From Eubacteriaceae bacterium UBA4266 (GTDB lineage: Bacteria; Bacillota; Clostridia; Eubacteriales; Eubacteriaceae): a stretch of DNA of 34,219 bases. The position numbers and the translations under genes were made by a program. Below are positions 8,187-15,686 of the stretch, piece by piece; position 1 is the first letter of the stretch, and each line of letters starts with the position of its first letter. The notes beneath the pieces were generated by a model. It was not told the DNA's origin, made no database searches, and saw only the letters and a program-made list of their open reading frames with translations. The stretch spans positions 1 through 34,219 of the forward strand of contig DGWE01000106.1 in the NCBI GenBank assembly GCA_002396065.1, written 5' to 3'.

Positions 8187-10115
8187 ATGGGACTTACATT
8201 AACTGAAAAAATCATCAAGGACCATCTGGTTGTTGGAAAAATGGAAAAAGGCACTGAAATTGGGATTCACATCGATCAGACTTTGACCCAGGATTCGACG
8301 GGGACTATGGCCTATATGCAGCTTGAGGCGATGGAAGTTCCACGGGTTAAAACCAAACGGTCTCTGGCGTATATCGACCACAATATGCTTCAGGAAGGGC
8401 CGGAAAACATGGATGACCATTTGTTCATTCAGACGATGGCCAAAAAGCACGGCATCTATTTTTCACGTCCGGGCAATGGCATCTGCCATCAAGTTGAAAT
8501 CGAACGCTTCGGCGTTCCAGGTCAGACCCTGCTCGGGTCGGACAGCCACACGCCCACAGGCGGCGGGATCGGCATGCTCGCGATCGGCGCCGGCGGGCTG
8601 GATGTCGCTGTGGCAATGGCCGGCGGCGAATACTACATCACAATGCCGGAAATCGTCAAGGTTGAATTGACTGGCAAGCTGAGAAAGGGTGTCGCGTCGA
8701 AGGATATTATCCTCGAAGTGCTCCGTCAATGTACCGTTAAGGGCGGCGTCAACAAGGTGTTTGAATATACAGGACCGGGTGTCGCGACATTGACTGTACC
8801 GGAACGTGCGACGATCACTAATATGGGCGCGGAACTGGGCGCGACGACGTCCGTTTTTCCGTCAGACGATATGACGAAGGCGTTCTTAAAGGCTCAGGAA
8901 AGAGAAGACGACTTTACACCGCTTTCAGCAGATGACGACGCCGAATACGATCAGGTTGTCAAGGTCGATTTGTCGACCCTTGAACCGCTGGTGGCCTGCC
9001 CGCACAGCCCGGACGCTGTCAAAAAGGTCTCAGAACTTGAAGGCATGCCGATCAATCAGGTCTGTATCGGCTCCTGCACCAATTCTTCGTATTTAGACTT
9101 GATGAAGGTCGCCGCGATTATGAAGGGCAAAACAGTGGCTGAAAATGTCGAAATGGTTGTCGCGCCGGGCTCCCGTCAGGTTTTGACGATGCTGGCTGAA
9201 AACGGCGCGCTGGCCGATATCCTTTCGACAGGCGCACGCGTTTTGGAATGCGGCTGCGGACCGTGCATCGGGATGGGCCAGGCGCCGTGTACCAATGGGG
9301 TTTCCCTGCGGACCTTCAACCGCAACTTCAAAGGGCGTTCCGGAACAGTGTCGGGGCAGATTTATCTGCTGAGCCCAGAAACAGCCGCGATTTCCGCGAT
9401 TACCGGCGTGCTGACCAGCCCGCTTGGAAAGGTCGAACTGCCGGATATCGATATGCCGCACCACTTCAAGGTCAACGATAACGCGATCGTGCCGCCGGCA
9501 TCGGAAGAAGAAGCGAAGGATATCGAAATTATCAGGGGGCCGAACATCAAACCGTTCCCGCTGTCAGCACCATTGAAAGATGAGCTGCAGGGTATTGCGC
9601 TGATTCACGTTGAAGACAACATCACGACCGACCACATTATGCCTTCGAACGCGAAGCTTCTGCCGTTCCGCTCCAATATCCCGCATCTGGCGAATTACTG
9701 CTTGACGCCATGCGATCCGGAATTCCCAGAACGGGCAAAGGCCAACCCGGGCGGCTTCATCATCGCCGGTTCCAATTATGGACAGGGCTCCAGCCGTGAA
9801 CACGCCGCGTTGGCGCCGGTATATTTGGGCGTGCAGGGCGTTGTCGCGAAGTCATTTGCGAGAATCCACAAGAACAACCTGATTAACAACGGCATTCTGC
9901 CACTCGTCTTCAAAGATGAAGCGGATTACGACGATATCGACGTCGGCGATTCCCTCAGCATCTCCGATACCATTCACGCGATCGGGACGGGCAGTGTCAC
10001 GATGACCAACGAAACGAAGGGCCACACCTATGAACTCGGCATTGAAATTTCCGAAAGACAGCGTGAAATGCTGGTTGCCGGCGGCCTGATTAATAGAATC
10101 AAAGCCAACAAGTAA
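8187..10115 (+). CDS. Aconitate hydratase (aconitase), single-chain 642-residue type
   Basis: Isomerises citrate to isocitrate through a [4Fe-4S] cluster. 642 residues, the shorter single-chain aconitase type rather than the roughly 900-residue AcnA. Visible: DQTLTQDSTGTMAYMQLEAM at the N-terminus, the substrate-loop GSDSHTPTGGGIGMLAIGAG, IGSCTNSS with cluster ligand C297, CGCGPCIGMG with ligands C357 and C360, and the swivel domain ending with GSNYGQGSSREHAALAP. GAAGGAG lies about 5 bases before ATG. No citrate synthase or isocitrate dehydrogenase is in the window, so the role (probably 2-oxoglutarate/glutamate supply in an anaerobe) is inference. The next gene, a YcxB-like membrane protein, follows after 22 bases. 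Confidence 0.95.
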   Translation: MGLTLTEKIIKDHLVVGKMEKGTEIGIHIDQTLTQDSTGTMAYMQLEAMEVPRVKTKRSLAYIDHNMLQEGPENMDDHLFIQTMAKKHGIYFSRPGNGICHQVEIERFGVPGQTLLGSDSHTPTGGGIGMLAIGAGGLDVAVAMAGGEYYITMPEIVKVELTGKLRKGVASKDIILEVLRQCTVKGGVNKVFEYTGPGVATLTVPERATITNMGAELGATTSVFPSDDMTKAFLKAQEREDDFTPLSADDDAEYDQVVKVDLSTLEPLVACPHSPDAVKKVSELEGMPINQVCIGSCTNSSYLDLMKVAAIMKGKTVAENVEMVVAPGSRQVLTMLAENGALADILSTGARVLECGCGPCIGMGQAPCTNGVSLRTFNRNFKGRSGTVSGQIYLLSPETAAISAITGVLTSPLGKVELPDIDMPHHFKVNDNAIVPPASEEEAKDIEIIRGPNIKPFPLSAPLKDELQGIALIHVEDNITTDHIMPSNAKLLPFRSNIPHLANYCLTPCDPEFPERAKANPGGFIIAGSNYGQGSSREHAALAPVYLGVQGVVAKSFARIHKNNLINNGILPLVFKDEADYDDIDVGDSLSISDTIHAIGTGSVTMTNETKGHTYELGIEISERQREMLVAGGLINRIKANK

Positions 10116-10137
10116 AAAATATTGAAAGGAGGGCGCC

Positions 10138-10650
10138 GTGAATCCTTTATACGAGATGGAAATGATTTTAACGGAAGATGAGTTTCGCAAATCGTGTCAG
10201 GCGCTCTCTTCTGCGGCGGTAAAACGCCTGCAGATCATTTACATCGTGATCGGTTCGATCTGCTGCCTGTGCGGCATCGCCTTTATTTTGTCGCCGATTT
10301 TTTCGCTGGTCGAGGGCTTAATCATCGCGATTGCCGGGGTCGTGCTATGCGGTATTCTCAACCTGAACCTCATGGTTCAGACCAAAAAAGATGTAGACAA
10401 GGCGTGGGAAGCTCACCCTGAATTACATGATATTGTGATCCACATTACCTTTTTTGAGGATCATTTCACGCAGACGACCCCGACCGTCAGCAGCAATGCC
10501 GATTACACGGATTTAAAAAAGATTATCGAAACGGAGACGAATTATTATTTGATGACAGGGGAGACCAGCGGTGCGATTGTCGTCAAAGACCGCTGCGCTT
10601 CCGGGCTCATCGATTTTATTCAAAATCTTCAGAGACGGATCAATTCTTAA
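10138..10650 (+). CDS. YcxB-like two-helix membrane protein
   Basis: 170 residues starting at GTG, chosen because GGAGGG lies 6-7 bases upstream; an ATG at 10156 has no such site. A short soluble N-terminus is followed by two transmembrane helices (about 32-51 and 56-75) and a cytosolic domain of about 85 residues ending in IVVKDRCASGLIDFIQNLQ. This order and the ending (a 'use this residue as threshold' type PH-like domain followed by an amphipathic helix) match the YcxB-like family of unknown function. It follows aconitase by 22 bases and is probably co-transcribed. A functional link to aconitase is not evident. Confidence 0.6.
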   Translation: MNPLYEMEMILTEDEFRKSCQALSSAAVKRLQIIYIVIGSICCLCGIAFILSPIFSLVEGLIIAIAGVVLCGILNLNLMVQTKKDVDKAWEAHPELHDIVIHITFFEDHFTQTTPTVSSNADYTDLKKIIETETNYYLMTGETSGAIVVKDRCASGLIDFIQNLQRRINS

Positions 10651-10688
10651 AATCTCATGAACGATTTAACGTAAAATAATCTTCGCGC

Positions 10689-10716
10689 TTGATAAATTAT
10701 AAAGATCATTTATAAT
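10689..10716 (+). promoter_or_regulatory. Promoter TTGATA-N16-TATAAT
   Basis: TTGATA at 10689-10694 and a perfect TATAAT at 10711-10716 with a 16-base spacer. A transcript from about 10723 would meet the first intrinsic terminator after only about 50 bases, which suggests a short RNA or an attenuated leader. Confidence 0.5.
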
Positions 10717-10743
10717 ATTATGTATAAGCATTTTTCACCTTGG

Positions 10744-10773
10744 TGTCCTGTTCGAGAGAGCAGGGCATTTTTT
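10744..10773 (+). terminator. Intrinsic terminator 1
   Basis: TGTCCTG pairs with CAGGGCA (one G-U pair) around a 10-base loop and is followed by six T. It probably ends the aconitase/YcxB-like transcript, and would also end the short transcript from the promoter just upstream. Confidence 0.7.
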
Positions 10774-10827
10774 GCTGTAAAGGGCTAAAAATAATCATAC
10801 ACGGAACTGGAAAAGCGTGTGGGATCA

Positions 10828-10836
10828 TGTTATAAT
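10828..10836 (+). promoter_or_regulatory. Extended -10 promoter TGT-TATAAT
   Basis: TG-n-TATAAT with no clear -35 box. It would start RNA near 10843, upstream of terminator 2 and the membrane protein gene at 10947. Confidence 0.45.
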
Positions 10837-10880
10837 ATAAAAGCCAAAACGATACAGTTTTGTATATTTCCTAATTTCTT

Positions 10881-10906
10881 TGCCCCGCTAATCCCGGGGC
10901 ATTTTT
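10881..10906 (+). terminator. Intrinsic terminator 2 (leader of the membrane protein gene)
   Basis: TGCCCCG pairs perfectly with CGGGGCA around a 7-base loop, followed by five T. It lies between a promoter and the gene it should serve, so it could act as an attenuator or close a short RNA. Confidence 0.7.
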
Positions 10907-10946
10907 ATTAGACAGCGCAGAAACTGATCAATAATGGAGAATGAAA

Positions 10947-11456
10947 ATGAGCAATACAGAAAAACAAAACGAAGAAGCAATCAAGAAAAAAATCATCGAA
11001 CAGATCGATCAGGAAAAGCAGGAGGCACAGCAGAGGCGGGACAACAAGAGTGACAGCCTGCACGTCGAAAAGGATAAGATGTTGGGTTACAAAGCGTTTT
11101 TAGGCATTTGGAATACCTTTGTGTTTGCCGTCGGCTGGTATTTATTTTACAATTACAAAATTTTTGAATACTACTCGAGACCGGGATATCTCGTTGTGGT
11201 CTGCCTGTTTGTTATCGCCTATATCAATCTTGTGGCGTTTTATCACGCGTTTGATTTCAAGCATAAATCGAAGGCGCGATTGATTTTTGCCAATACGATT
11301 TCCATCGTGACAGTCGATATTTTGATTTATTTAGGCGGCTGCCTGTTCAACGCCGGGTACATCGACGTGAAACCGGGTGTCGTCATGGCAGCGATCCAGA
11401 TTGTGATTACCTGGGTGGTTGTCAATGTGGCAAAAAATCATGCCGAACGGCTGTAA
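10947..11456 (+). CDS. Unknown four-helix membrane protein with charged N-terminal helix
   Basis: I do not recognise this family. 169 residues from ATG 10947, chosen because GGAG lies 7 bases upstream; an in-frame ATG at 10941 is too close to that site. Residues 1-45 are highly charged (Lys/Glu/Gln) and predicted helical, possibly coiled-coil. Four hydrophobic segments follow at about 51-69, 80-101, 112-134 and 143-162, so both ends would lie on the same side of the membrane. No catalytic motif is visible. It is preceded by a leader carrying an intrinsic terminator, so expression may be attenuated. The next gene (cytidylate-kinase-like) has its own -10 element. Confidence 0.6.
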   Translation: MSNTEKQNEEAIKKKIIEQIDQEKQEAQQRRDNKSDSLHVEKDKMLGYKAFLGIWNTFVFAVGWYLFYNYKIFEYYSRPGYLVVVCLFVIAYINLVAFYHAFDFKHKSKARLIFANTISIVTVDILIYLGGCLFNAGYIDVKPGVVMAAIQIVITWVVVNVAKNHAERL

Positions 11457-11549
11457 ATCAATCGCCTGCACCGAATTTGCTGAGTCTTTAAATAAAATGA
11501 GCAATTTCTTAGATTTAAATAAAAATTTAATGAAAAAGTTTACGGAACG

Positions 11550-11558
11550 TGCTATAAT
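11550..11558 (+). promoter_or_regulatory. Extended -10 promoter of the cytidylate-kinase-like gene
   Basis: TGC-TATAAT lies 33 bases before the ATG at 11591, in a 134-base gap. No clear -35 box is seen at the normal distance. Confidence 0.55.
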
Positions 11559-11590
11559 TGGCTTAACAACAAGTAAAGGAGGCGCAACTC

Positions 11591-12196
11591 ATGGGTAAAA
11601 TCATTACAGTTGGTAGAGAATTTGGGAGCAATGGACGAGCAGTTGCAAAGGCGCTTTCGGAAGCTTTAAATATCAACTATTATGACCGCGAGTTGATCGC
11701 GTTAGCAGCAAAGAAGAGCAAATTATCAGATGAAGAGTTAGAACACGTCGATGAAACGCGGGCTAATCCTTGGCTGTATTCCTCTGTAGGCTATCAGGTT
11801 GGCAGCGGGTACACGACCATTGAACCCATCAACGACATTTTGTTCAAAGCGGAATCCGAAGTCATTGAAGAAATTGCAGCCAGCGAAGATGCTGTCATTG
11901 TCGGACGCTGTTCGGATTATGTACTGCGTCACAAGGTTGACAGCCGTCACGTCTTTATTTATGCACCACTGAATTATCGGATCAGTGTCGTTCAGGCCAG
12001 AGATCAGATCGACGAAAAAGAAGCGAAGCGTCTGATCAAGAAAATGGACAAGCAGAGAAAATTGTATTACAATTTCTACACGGATCGGACGTGGAACGAA
12101 CTTCGGAACTACGACCTGGCTATCGATTCTTCGATTTTCTCTCAAAAAGATATCATTAAGATTTTGAAACAGGTTTATGAAACCCTTGAAGATTAA
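11591..12196 (+). CDS. Cytidylate kinase-like family protein
   Basis: 201 residues matching the cytidylate kinase-like family (Pfam Cytidylate_kin2 type) common in Clostridia. The N-terminus ITVGREFGSNGRAVAKAL occupies the P-loop position but, as in that family, lacks the GxGK-S/T lysine of true kinases. NYYDRELI follows, as in cytidylate kinases. VIVGRCSDYVL and the later RISVVQARDQIDEKEAKRLI are also typical. AAAGGAGG lies 8 bases before ATG. The substrate of these proteins is not established, so kinase activity on CMP should not be assumed. It is a single-gene unit with its own promoter and a strong terminator. Confidence 0.8.
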   Translation: MGKIITVGREFGSNGRAVAKALSEALNINYYDRELIALAAKKSKLSDEELEHVDETRANPWLYSSVGYQVGSGYTTIEPINDILFKAESEVIEEIAASEDAVIVGRCSDYVLRHKVDSRHVFIYAPLNYRISVVQARDQIDEKEAKRLIKKMDKQRKLYYNFYTDRTWNELRNYDLAIDSSIFSQKDIIKILKQVYETLED

Positions 12197-12216
12197 CAGG
12201 TTTTGAGCATTTTACG

Positions 12217-12245
12217 CCGGCAGATTGAATTCTGCCGGTTTTTTT
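12217..12245 (+). terminator. Intrinsic terminator after the cytidylate-kinase-like gene
   Basis: CCGGCAGA pairs perfectly with TCTGCCGG around TTGAAT, followed by seven T. It ends 2 bases before the tRNA promoter's -35 box. Confidence 0.9.
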
Positions 12246-12247
12246 AC

Positions 12248-12276
12248 TTGAAAACAGACAACAGAATCGTTATAAT
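12248..12276 (+). promoter_or_regulatory. Promoter of tRNA-Pro
   Basis: TTGAAA, a 17-base spacer and a perfect TATAAT: the best promoter match in the window. RNA would start about 5 bases before the tRNA. No terminator follows the tRNA, so this is also the likely promoter for the genes from 12390 on. Confidence 0.85.
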
Positions 12277-12287
12277 ATATCCGATGT

Positions 12288-12364
12288 CTGGGTGTGGCGC
12301 AGTTTGGTAGCGCGCGTGAATGGGGTTCACGAGGCCGGAGGTTCGATTCCTCTCACTCAGACCA
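12288..12364 (+). tRNA. tRNA-Pro(GGG)
   Basis: Full cloverleaf with encoded CCA. The acceptor CTGGGTG pairs with CACTCAG (C1-G72 is typical of bacterial tRNA-Pro). The D stem is GCGC/GCGC. The anticodon stem CGTGA/TCACG encloses loop ATGGGGT with anticodon GGG at 12322-12324. The T stem GGAGG/CCTCT encloses TTCGATT. Discriminator A is at 12361 and CCA at 12362-12364. It reads CCC and CCU codons. The next gene starts 26 bases after the CCA. Confidence 0.96.
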
Positions 12365-12389
12365 TTTTTAATTGGGAGATTAATTAAAT

Positions 12390-13628
12390 ATGAGTCAACA
12401 GATGCGGCAAAAAAAAAGACAAGCTCAACGAAAAAGAATATTGATGCTATGTCTTATTTTTTTGGCAATAATAGCATTTGGATTTATTATACATTTAAGG
12501 AGAAATGCCACTGGACTTTTGGAACAGAGCAGCTACGTCGATGCCGTGTCCTCTGAGGTCTATTTCTTTAAACATTCCGATTACATTGAAATCAACGGTT
12601 TCAGTGCGGCGGATTTAACCAGCAGTGAGGGCAGCAAGGTCAACGGCTACTCACCGCTGACCAAGAATAAAATGACTGTCAGCGGCGATTATTTAAGCGC
12701 GCAGATCTCAACCATTAATCAAATTTTAAAGAATAAAGATTATCTGCATTACGACAAGATCGTGACACAGATTGAAAATAATTTTAAAGGACTGGACAAG
12801 CTGACCAGCCAGGTGTCGTCAGCGCAGGAAAAAAAGAAAACTTATCTCGTCAATGCCTCGGCTTATTTTGGCATGAATCGAAAGGAACTCATCGCGGCGC
12901 GGCGCCAGATGAAAAAGATACAGAAAAAGAAACACCGCAGCATCATTTTAAGCGATTTGGGCATGCTGTCCTCTGGCTACGTGTACGGAACGGTCAACCC
13001 GATGGAAAAGGTCGTGACAGAAAATGTACTGCCTTATATCGACAGCGGTTTCTTAAGCAGCATTCAGAAAATCGATCAGCAGGATGAAAGCGCGCTTAAA
13101 GTAGTGGACAACGACCACCTTTACGCCGCGTTTACTGTGGATTCCAACACGACCATCCAAAACGAGGATGAGGTTAAAAAGCTGAAGAAAAAGGTGATCG
13201 GCACAACGACTCGTAAAAAGGACGTGGCCTATTACAATAAGCTTGTGAAACGCGTCGATCTGCTTTGGCAGTACCCACAGATTTCTATCGTCAAAAACAA
13301 CAAAAAATACAATTGTTATGTGGTCAACATTTTTAAATCCGGCAATAAAAAAATTGTGGTCGTGATGCTGAAGGATTATATCTCGGTTTTTGCCAACGAC
13401 AATATCTTAAAAACCGATGTCAACGTTCAGAGCTTCACTTCCTACAAGGTGCCGAAATCTGCGATTACAACACAGGGAAAGAATCAATACCTGACACTGC
13501 TTCAGAAAGGGTACTTCCGAAAGAAGGTCAAGGTCAAGGTCAGCCGATACGACGGCAGAAAGGCGATTTTGGCTGTGGCGGATAACCCTAACCTGTCTTC
13601 AAATTCAATGTATTGCGTTTATCCCTGA
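12390..13628 (+). CDS. Membrane-anchored HlyD-like protein of the sepF cluster
   Basis: 412 residues. A very basic N-terminus (residues 1-16) precedes one transmembrane helix (about 17-36); the rest is predicted extracellular, Lys-rich, with helical segments around residues 100-180 and beta-rich segments after about 260. In Clostridia a protein of this layout sits just upstream of yggS and sepF and is usually annotated as an HlyD-family efflux adaptor, though no transporter lies nearby. The position therefore suggests a cell-division or envelope role (inference). The ribosome binding site GGGAG is 11 bases from ATG, longer than usual. yggS starts 17 bases after its stop. Confidence 0.6.
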   Translation: MSQQMRQKKRQAQRKRILMLCLIFLAIIAFGFIIHLRRNATGLLEQSSYVDAVSSEVYFFKHSDYIEINGFSAADLTSSEGSKVNGYSPLTKNKMTVSGDYLSAQISTINQILKNKDYLHYDKIVTQIENNFKGLDKLTSQVSSAQEKKKTYLVNASAYFGMNRKELIAARRQMKKIQKKKHRSIILSDLGMLSSGYVYGTVNPMEKVVTENVLPYIDSGFLSSIQKIDQQDESALKVVDNDHLYAAFTVDSNTTIQNEDEVKKLKKKVIGTTTRKKDVAYYNKLVKRVDLLWQYPQISIVKNNKKYNCYVVNIFKSGNKKIVVVMLKDYISVFANDNILKTDVNVQSFTSYKVPKSAITTQGKNQYLTLLQKGYFRKKVKVKVSRYDGRKAILAVADNPNLSSNSMYCVYP

Positions 13629-13645
13629 TAGAAAGAAGGATTAAA

Positions 13646-14338
13646 ATGGAAATATTATCAGAACAGACCGACTTGGATTATAGAGAAAAAATACAGCAGA
13701 ATATTGAAAAAATTAAGGCTGAAATACCGGATGATGTCACCCTCGTTGCGGTGACCAAGATGCACACCGTCAATGAAACTCAGGCTGTGGTCGATGCGGG
13801 TGTGTACGACCTCGGAGAAAATCGAGAACAGGATCTAATGGCCAAAAAGGACAAGATCCAGGGGCCAGTGCGCTGGCACTTTATTGGGCATCTGCAGACC
13901 AATAAGGTTAAATATTTAGTGGGGCAGGTTGCGCTGATTCATTCGATTTCTTCGATGAAGTTAATCAACAAGGTGGAAACAGAATCCGCGAAAAAAGACG
14001 TAGTAACCGATATTCTGCTGCAGTTTAACCTGGCGGATGAAGACACCAAATCCGGGTTTGATGCGTCCGAATTGGACGCGGCGACAGCCCGCGTTGCGCA
14101 ATGCGAACACATTCGCCTGCGGGGACTGATGTGCATCGGACCGATGACAGAAAATTCTGATAAAATACATAAAATATTTGCCCAATTAAAGCAGATGTAT
14201 GATAAAATAAAAACAACATACAAAAATGGCGATAATGAAATTGATACTTTGTCAATGGGGATGACAAATGATTATCCGATCGCAATTGAAGAAGGCGCGA
14301 CGATGATTCGGGTCGGGCGCAAAATATTTGAACGCTAA
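13646..14338 (+). CDS. YggS/YlmE family PLP homeostasis protein
   Basis: 230 residues, the usual length for this PLP-binding TIM-barrel family, which buffers pyridoxal phosphate and has no known catalytic reaction. VTLVAVTKMHTVNE contains the PLP lysine; LGENREQDLMAKK, RWHFIGHLQTNKVKYL, LRGLMCIGPMT and LSMGMTNDYPIAIEEGATMIR are family signatures (the last closes the phosphate-binding loop). ATG 13646 was chosen because AAGGA lies 5 bases upstream; an in-frame TTG at 13613 falls inside the previous gene. sepF follows after 13 bases. This yggS-sepF order is conserved across Bacillota. Confidence 0.95.
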   Translation: MEILSEQTDLDYREKIQQNIEKIKAEIPDDVTLVAVTKMHTVNETQAVVDAGVYDLGENREQDLMAKKDKIQGPVRWHFIGHLQTNKVKYLVGQVALIHSISSMKLINKVETESAKKDVVTDILLQFNLADEDTKSGFDASELDAATARVAQCEHIRLRGLMCIGPMTENSDKIHKIFAQLKQMYDKIKTTYKNGDNEIDTLSMGMTNDYPIAIEEGATMIRVGRKIFER

Positions 14339-14351
14339 GGAGTAAGCTGAA

Positions 14352-14855
14352 ATGGCAAATGAAAAATTTAAAGATAGAATCGTGAACATGTTCACCGCGG
14401 GCGACGACGATTACGATGATTACGATGAAGAATACGAAGAAGATGCGGATGTAGACGAAGTCGTCGACGATCAGGAACAGGAAGCCGCACGTTCAGAACA
14501 TCATAAAAAACACAACGGCTCTTACGATGCGCCTTTGGCAGGCGGCGCACAGGTTTTGGTTTTAAGTCCGGAATTCTTTAGCGATGCGCCGAGTATCGTC
14601 AATAAAATCAAGGAAAATAAAACTGTGGTCGTCAACCTGAAAAATACAGAATACGAAGACGGCCGGAAGATTTTTGACTTTTTAAACGGGGCGGTTTTTG
14701 CGCTGGAAGGCACCATCAACCGCATTGCCGACAATGTCTTTATCCTTGCGCCGAAGCAGGTTTCTGTCTCAACTGAAATGCAGAAGGACGATGACGAGCT
14801 CTCCGCAAAGCCAATGTTGGATTTTGACGGCGAACCGAGTGACGAAGCCAACTAA
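14352..14855 (+). CDS. sepF: Cell division protein SepF
   Basis: Membrane-bound partner of FtsZ that helps tether and shape the Z ring in Bacillota. 167 residues. The N-terminal NEKFKDRIVNMF is the membrane-binding amphipathic helix. It is followed by a strikingly acidic linker (about residues 18-45, mostly Asp/Glu/Tyr). The core domain begins at QVLVLSPEFFSDAP and contains VNLKNTEYEDGRKIFDFLNGAVFALEGTINRI, with the glycines of the dimer interface, ending FILAPKQV. GGAG lies 8 bases before ATG. It ends the yggS-sepF group and is followed by a strong terminator. Confidence 0.96.
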   Translation: MANEKFKDRIVNMFTAGDDDYDDYDEEYEEDADVDEVVDDQEQEAARSEHHKKHNGSYDAPLAGGAQVLVLSPEFFSDAPSIVNKIKENKTVVVNLKNTEYEDGRKIFDFLNGAVFALEGTINRIADNVFILAPKQVSVSTEMQKDDDELSAKPMLDFDGEPSDEAN

Positions 14856-14881
14856 AAATAAGAAAATTTAGATTAATAAGG

Positions 14882-14909
14882 GCCGCAAGTACAAACTTGC
14901 GGCTTTTTT
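14882..14909 (+). terminator. Intrinsic terminator after sepF
   Basis: GCCGCAAGT pairs perfectly with ACTTGCGGC (9 base pairs) around ACAA, followed by six T. It ends 24 bases before the ylmH start, so some read-through or an unseen promoter is needed for ylmH. Confidence 0.92.
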
Positions 14910-14933
14910 GATTCAAAGAAATACAGTCAATTC

Positions 14934-15686
14934 ATGAACGAAAAGAAAGAAAATGTAGTTATTTCGAGGATTGAGGATGCTGTCGTCAGGCAGGATCGCC
15001 TTTATTTTTTTGATTTCTACGACGAGGCGATGCAGGTCAAAATCGAGACCTTTTTAAAGAAAAGTAAAGCCCATTACATTTTAGACGGCGGCTTTCCAGA
15101 CGCGGCGAGAAAAATGCTCTGTGTGATCCCAGCGGACTGGATGACGTTTTTGGATCCTGAAACGGATATAGAATGGCCGATGATGGCAGTTCGTTTCCCG
15201 AGGACCTTTGCCTTTGCGCACCGTCACGTGCTGGGCACGTTGATGGGGCTCGGCATTGAACACAAGTGCATCGGCGACATCAATTTAGATGAAAAAGAGT
15301 GTCAGGTTATTTTTGACGAGAAAATCTATCCCTTTTTAAAGAACGAGTTTGTCACGATTCGAGGCCGGCGCATCCAGCCGGAATTTTTCGATTATCCGCA
15401 TATCCGTCCCTTTGCTCTGAAGACGAAAAAGATGGTCATCACCGTCAATTCGCCGAGAATTGATGCGGTCATCGACCGGATATGGGGAATTTCGAGGCAG
15501 ACCGCTGAAGCGGCGGTCAGGCAATCCCGGGTTCGAGTCAATTACGCAGAAATTTTGAAAAAGGATTTTGCGGTTAAGCCCGGGGACATTATTTCGTTTC
15601 GCGGAAAGGGAAAGGCCAAAATTGCGGACTTCATTGGAAAATCGAAAAAAGGAAAAATTCAAATTCAGGTTGAAAAATATTTATGA
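14934..15686 (+). CDS. ylmH: YlmH family S4-domain RNA-binding protein
   Basis: 250 residues. An N-terminal YlmH domain (FPDAARKMLCVIP, HRHVLGTLMGLGIEHKCIGDI) is followed by an S4 RNA-binding domain at about 175-240 (IDAVIDRIWGISRQTAEAAVRQSRVRVN and FAVKPGDIISFRGKGKA). YlmH binds the ribosome/tRNA in Bacillota, and recent work places it in ribosome-associated quality control beside RqcH, which is encoded 1 kb away here. The start has no visible Shine-Dalgarno within 15 bases and lies just after the sepF terminator, which is odd. No better start was found. Its stop overlaps the next start by 4 bases (ATGA), so translation of the pair is coupled. Confidence 0.9.
   Translation: MNEKKENVVISRIEDAVVRQDRLYFFDFYDEAMQVKIETFLKKSKAHYILDGGFPDAARKMLCVIPADWMTFLDPETDIEWPMMAVRFPRTFAFAHRHVLGTLMGLGIEHKCIGDINLDEKECQVIFDEKIYPFLKNEFVTIRGRRIQPEFFDYPHIRPFALKTKKMVITVNSPRIDAVIDRIWGISRQTAEAAVRQSRVRVNYAEILKKDFAVKPGDIISFRGKGKAKIADFIGKSKKGKIQIQVEKYL

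Larger units (their letters stand above)
10651..10946 (+). other. 296-base non-coding stretch with two promoter-terminator units
   Basis: No plausible gene is seen on either strand. The stretch carries, in order, a good promoter (10689-10716), an intrinsic terminator (10744-10773), an extended -10 promoter (10828-10836) and a second intrinsic terminator (10881-10906). The second terminator stands 40 bases before the next gene's start. Confidence 0.7.
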
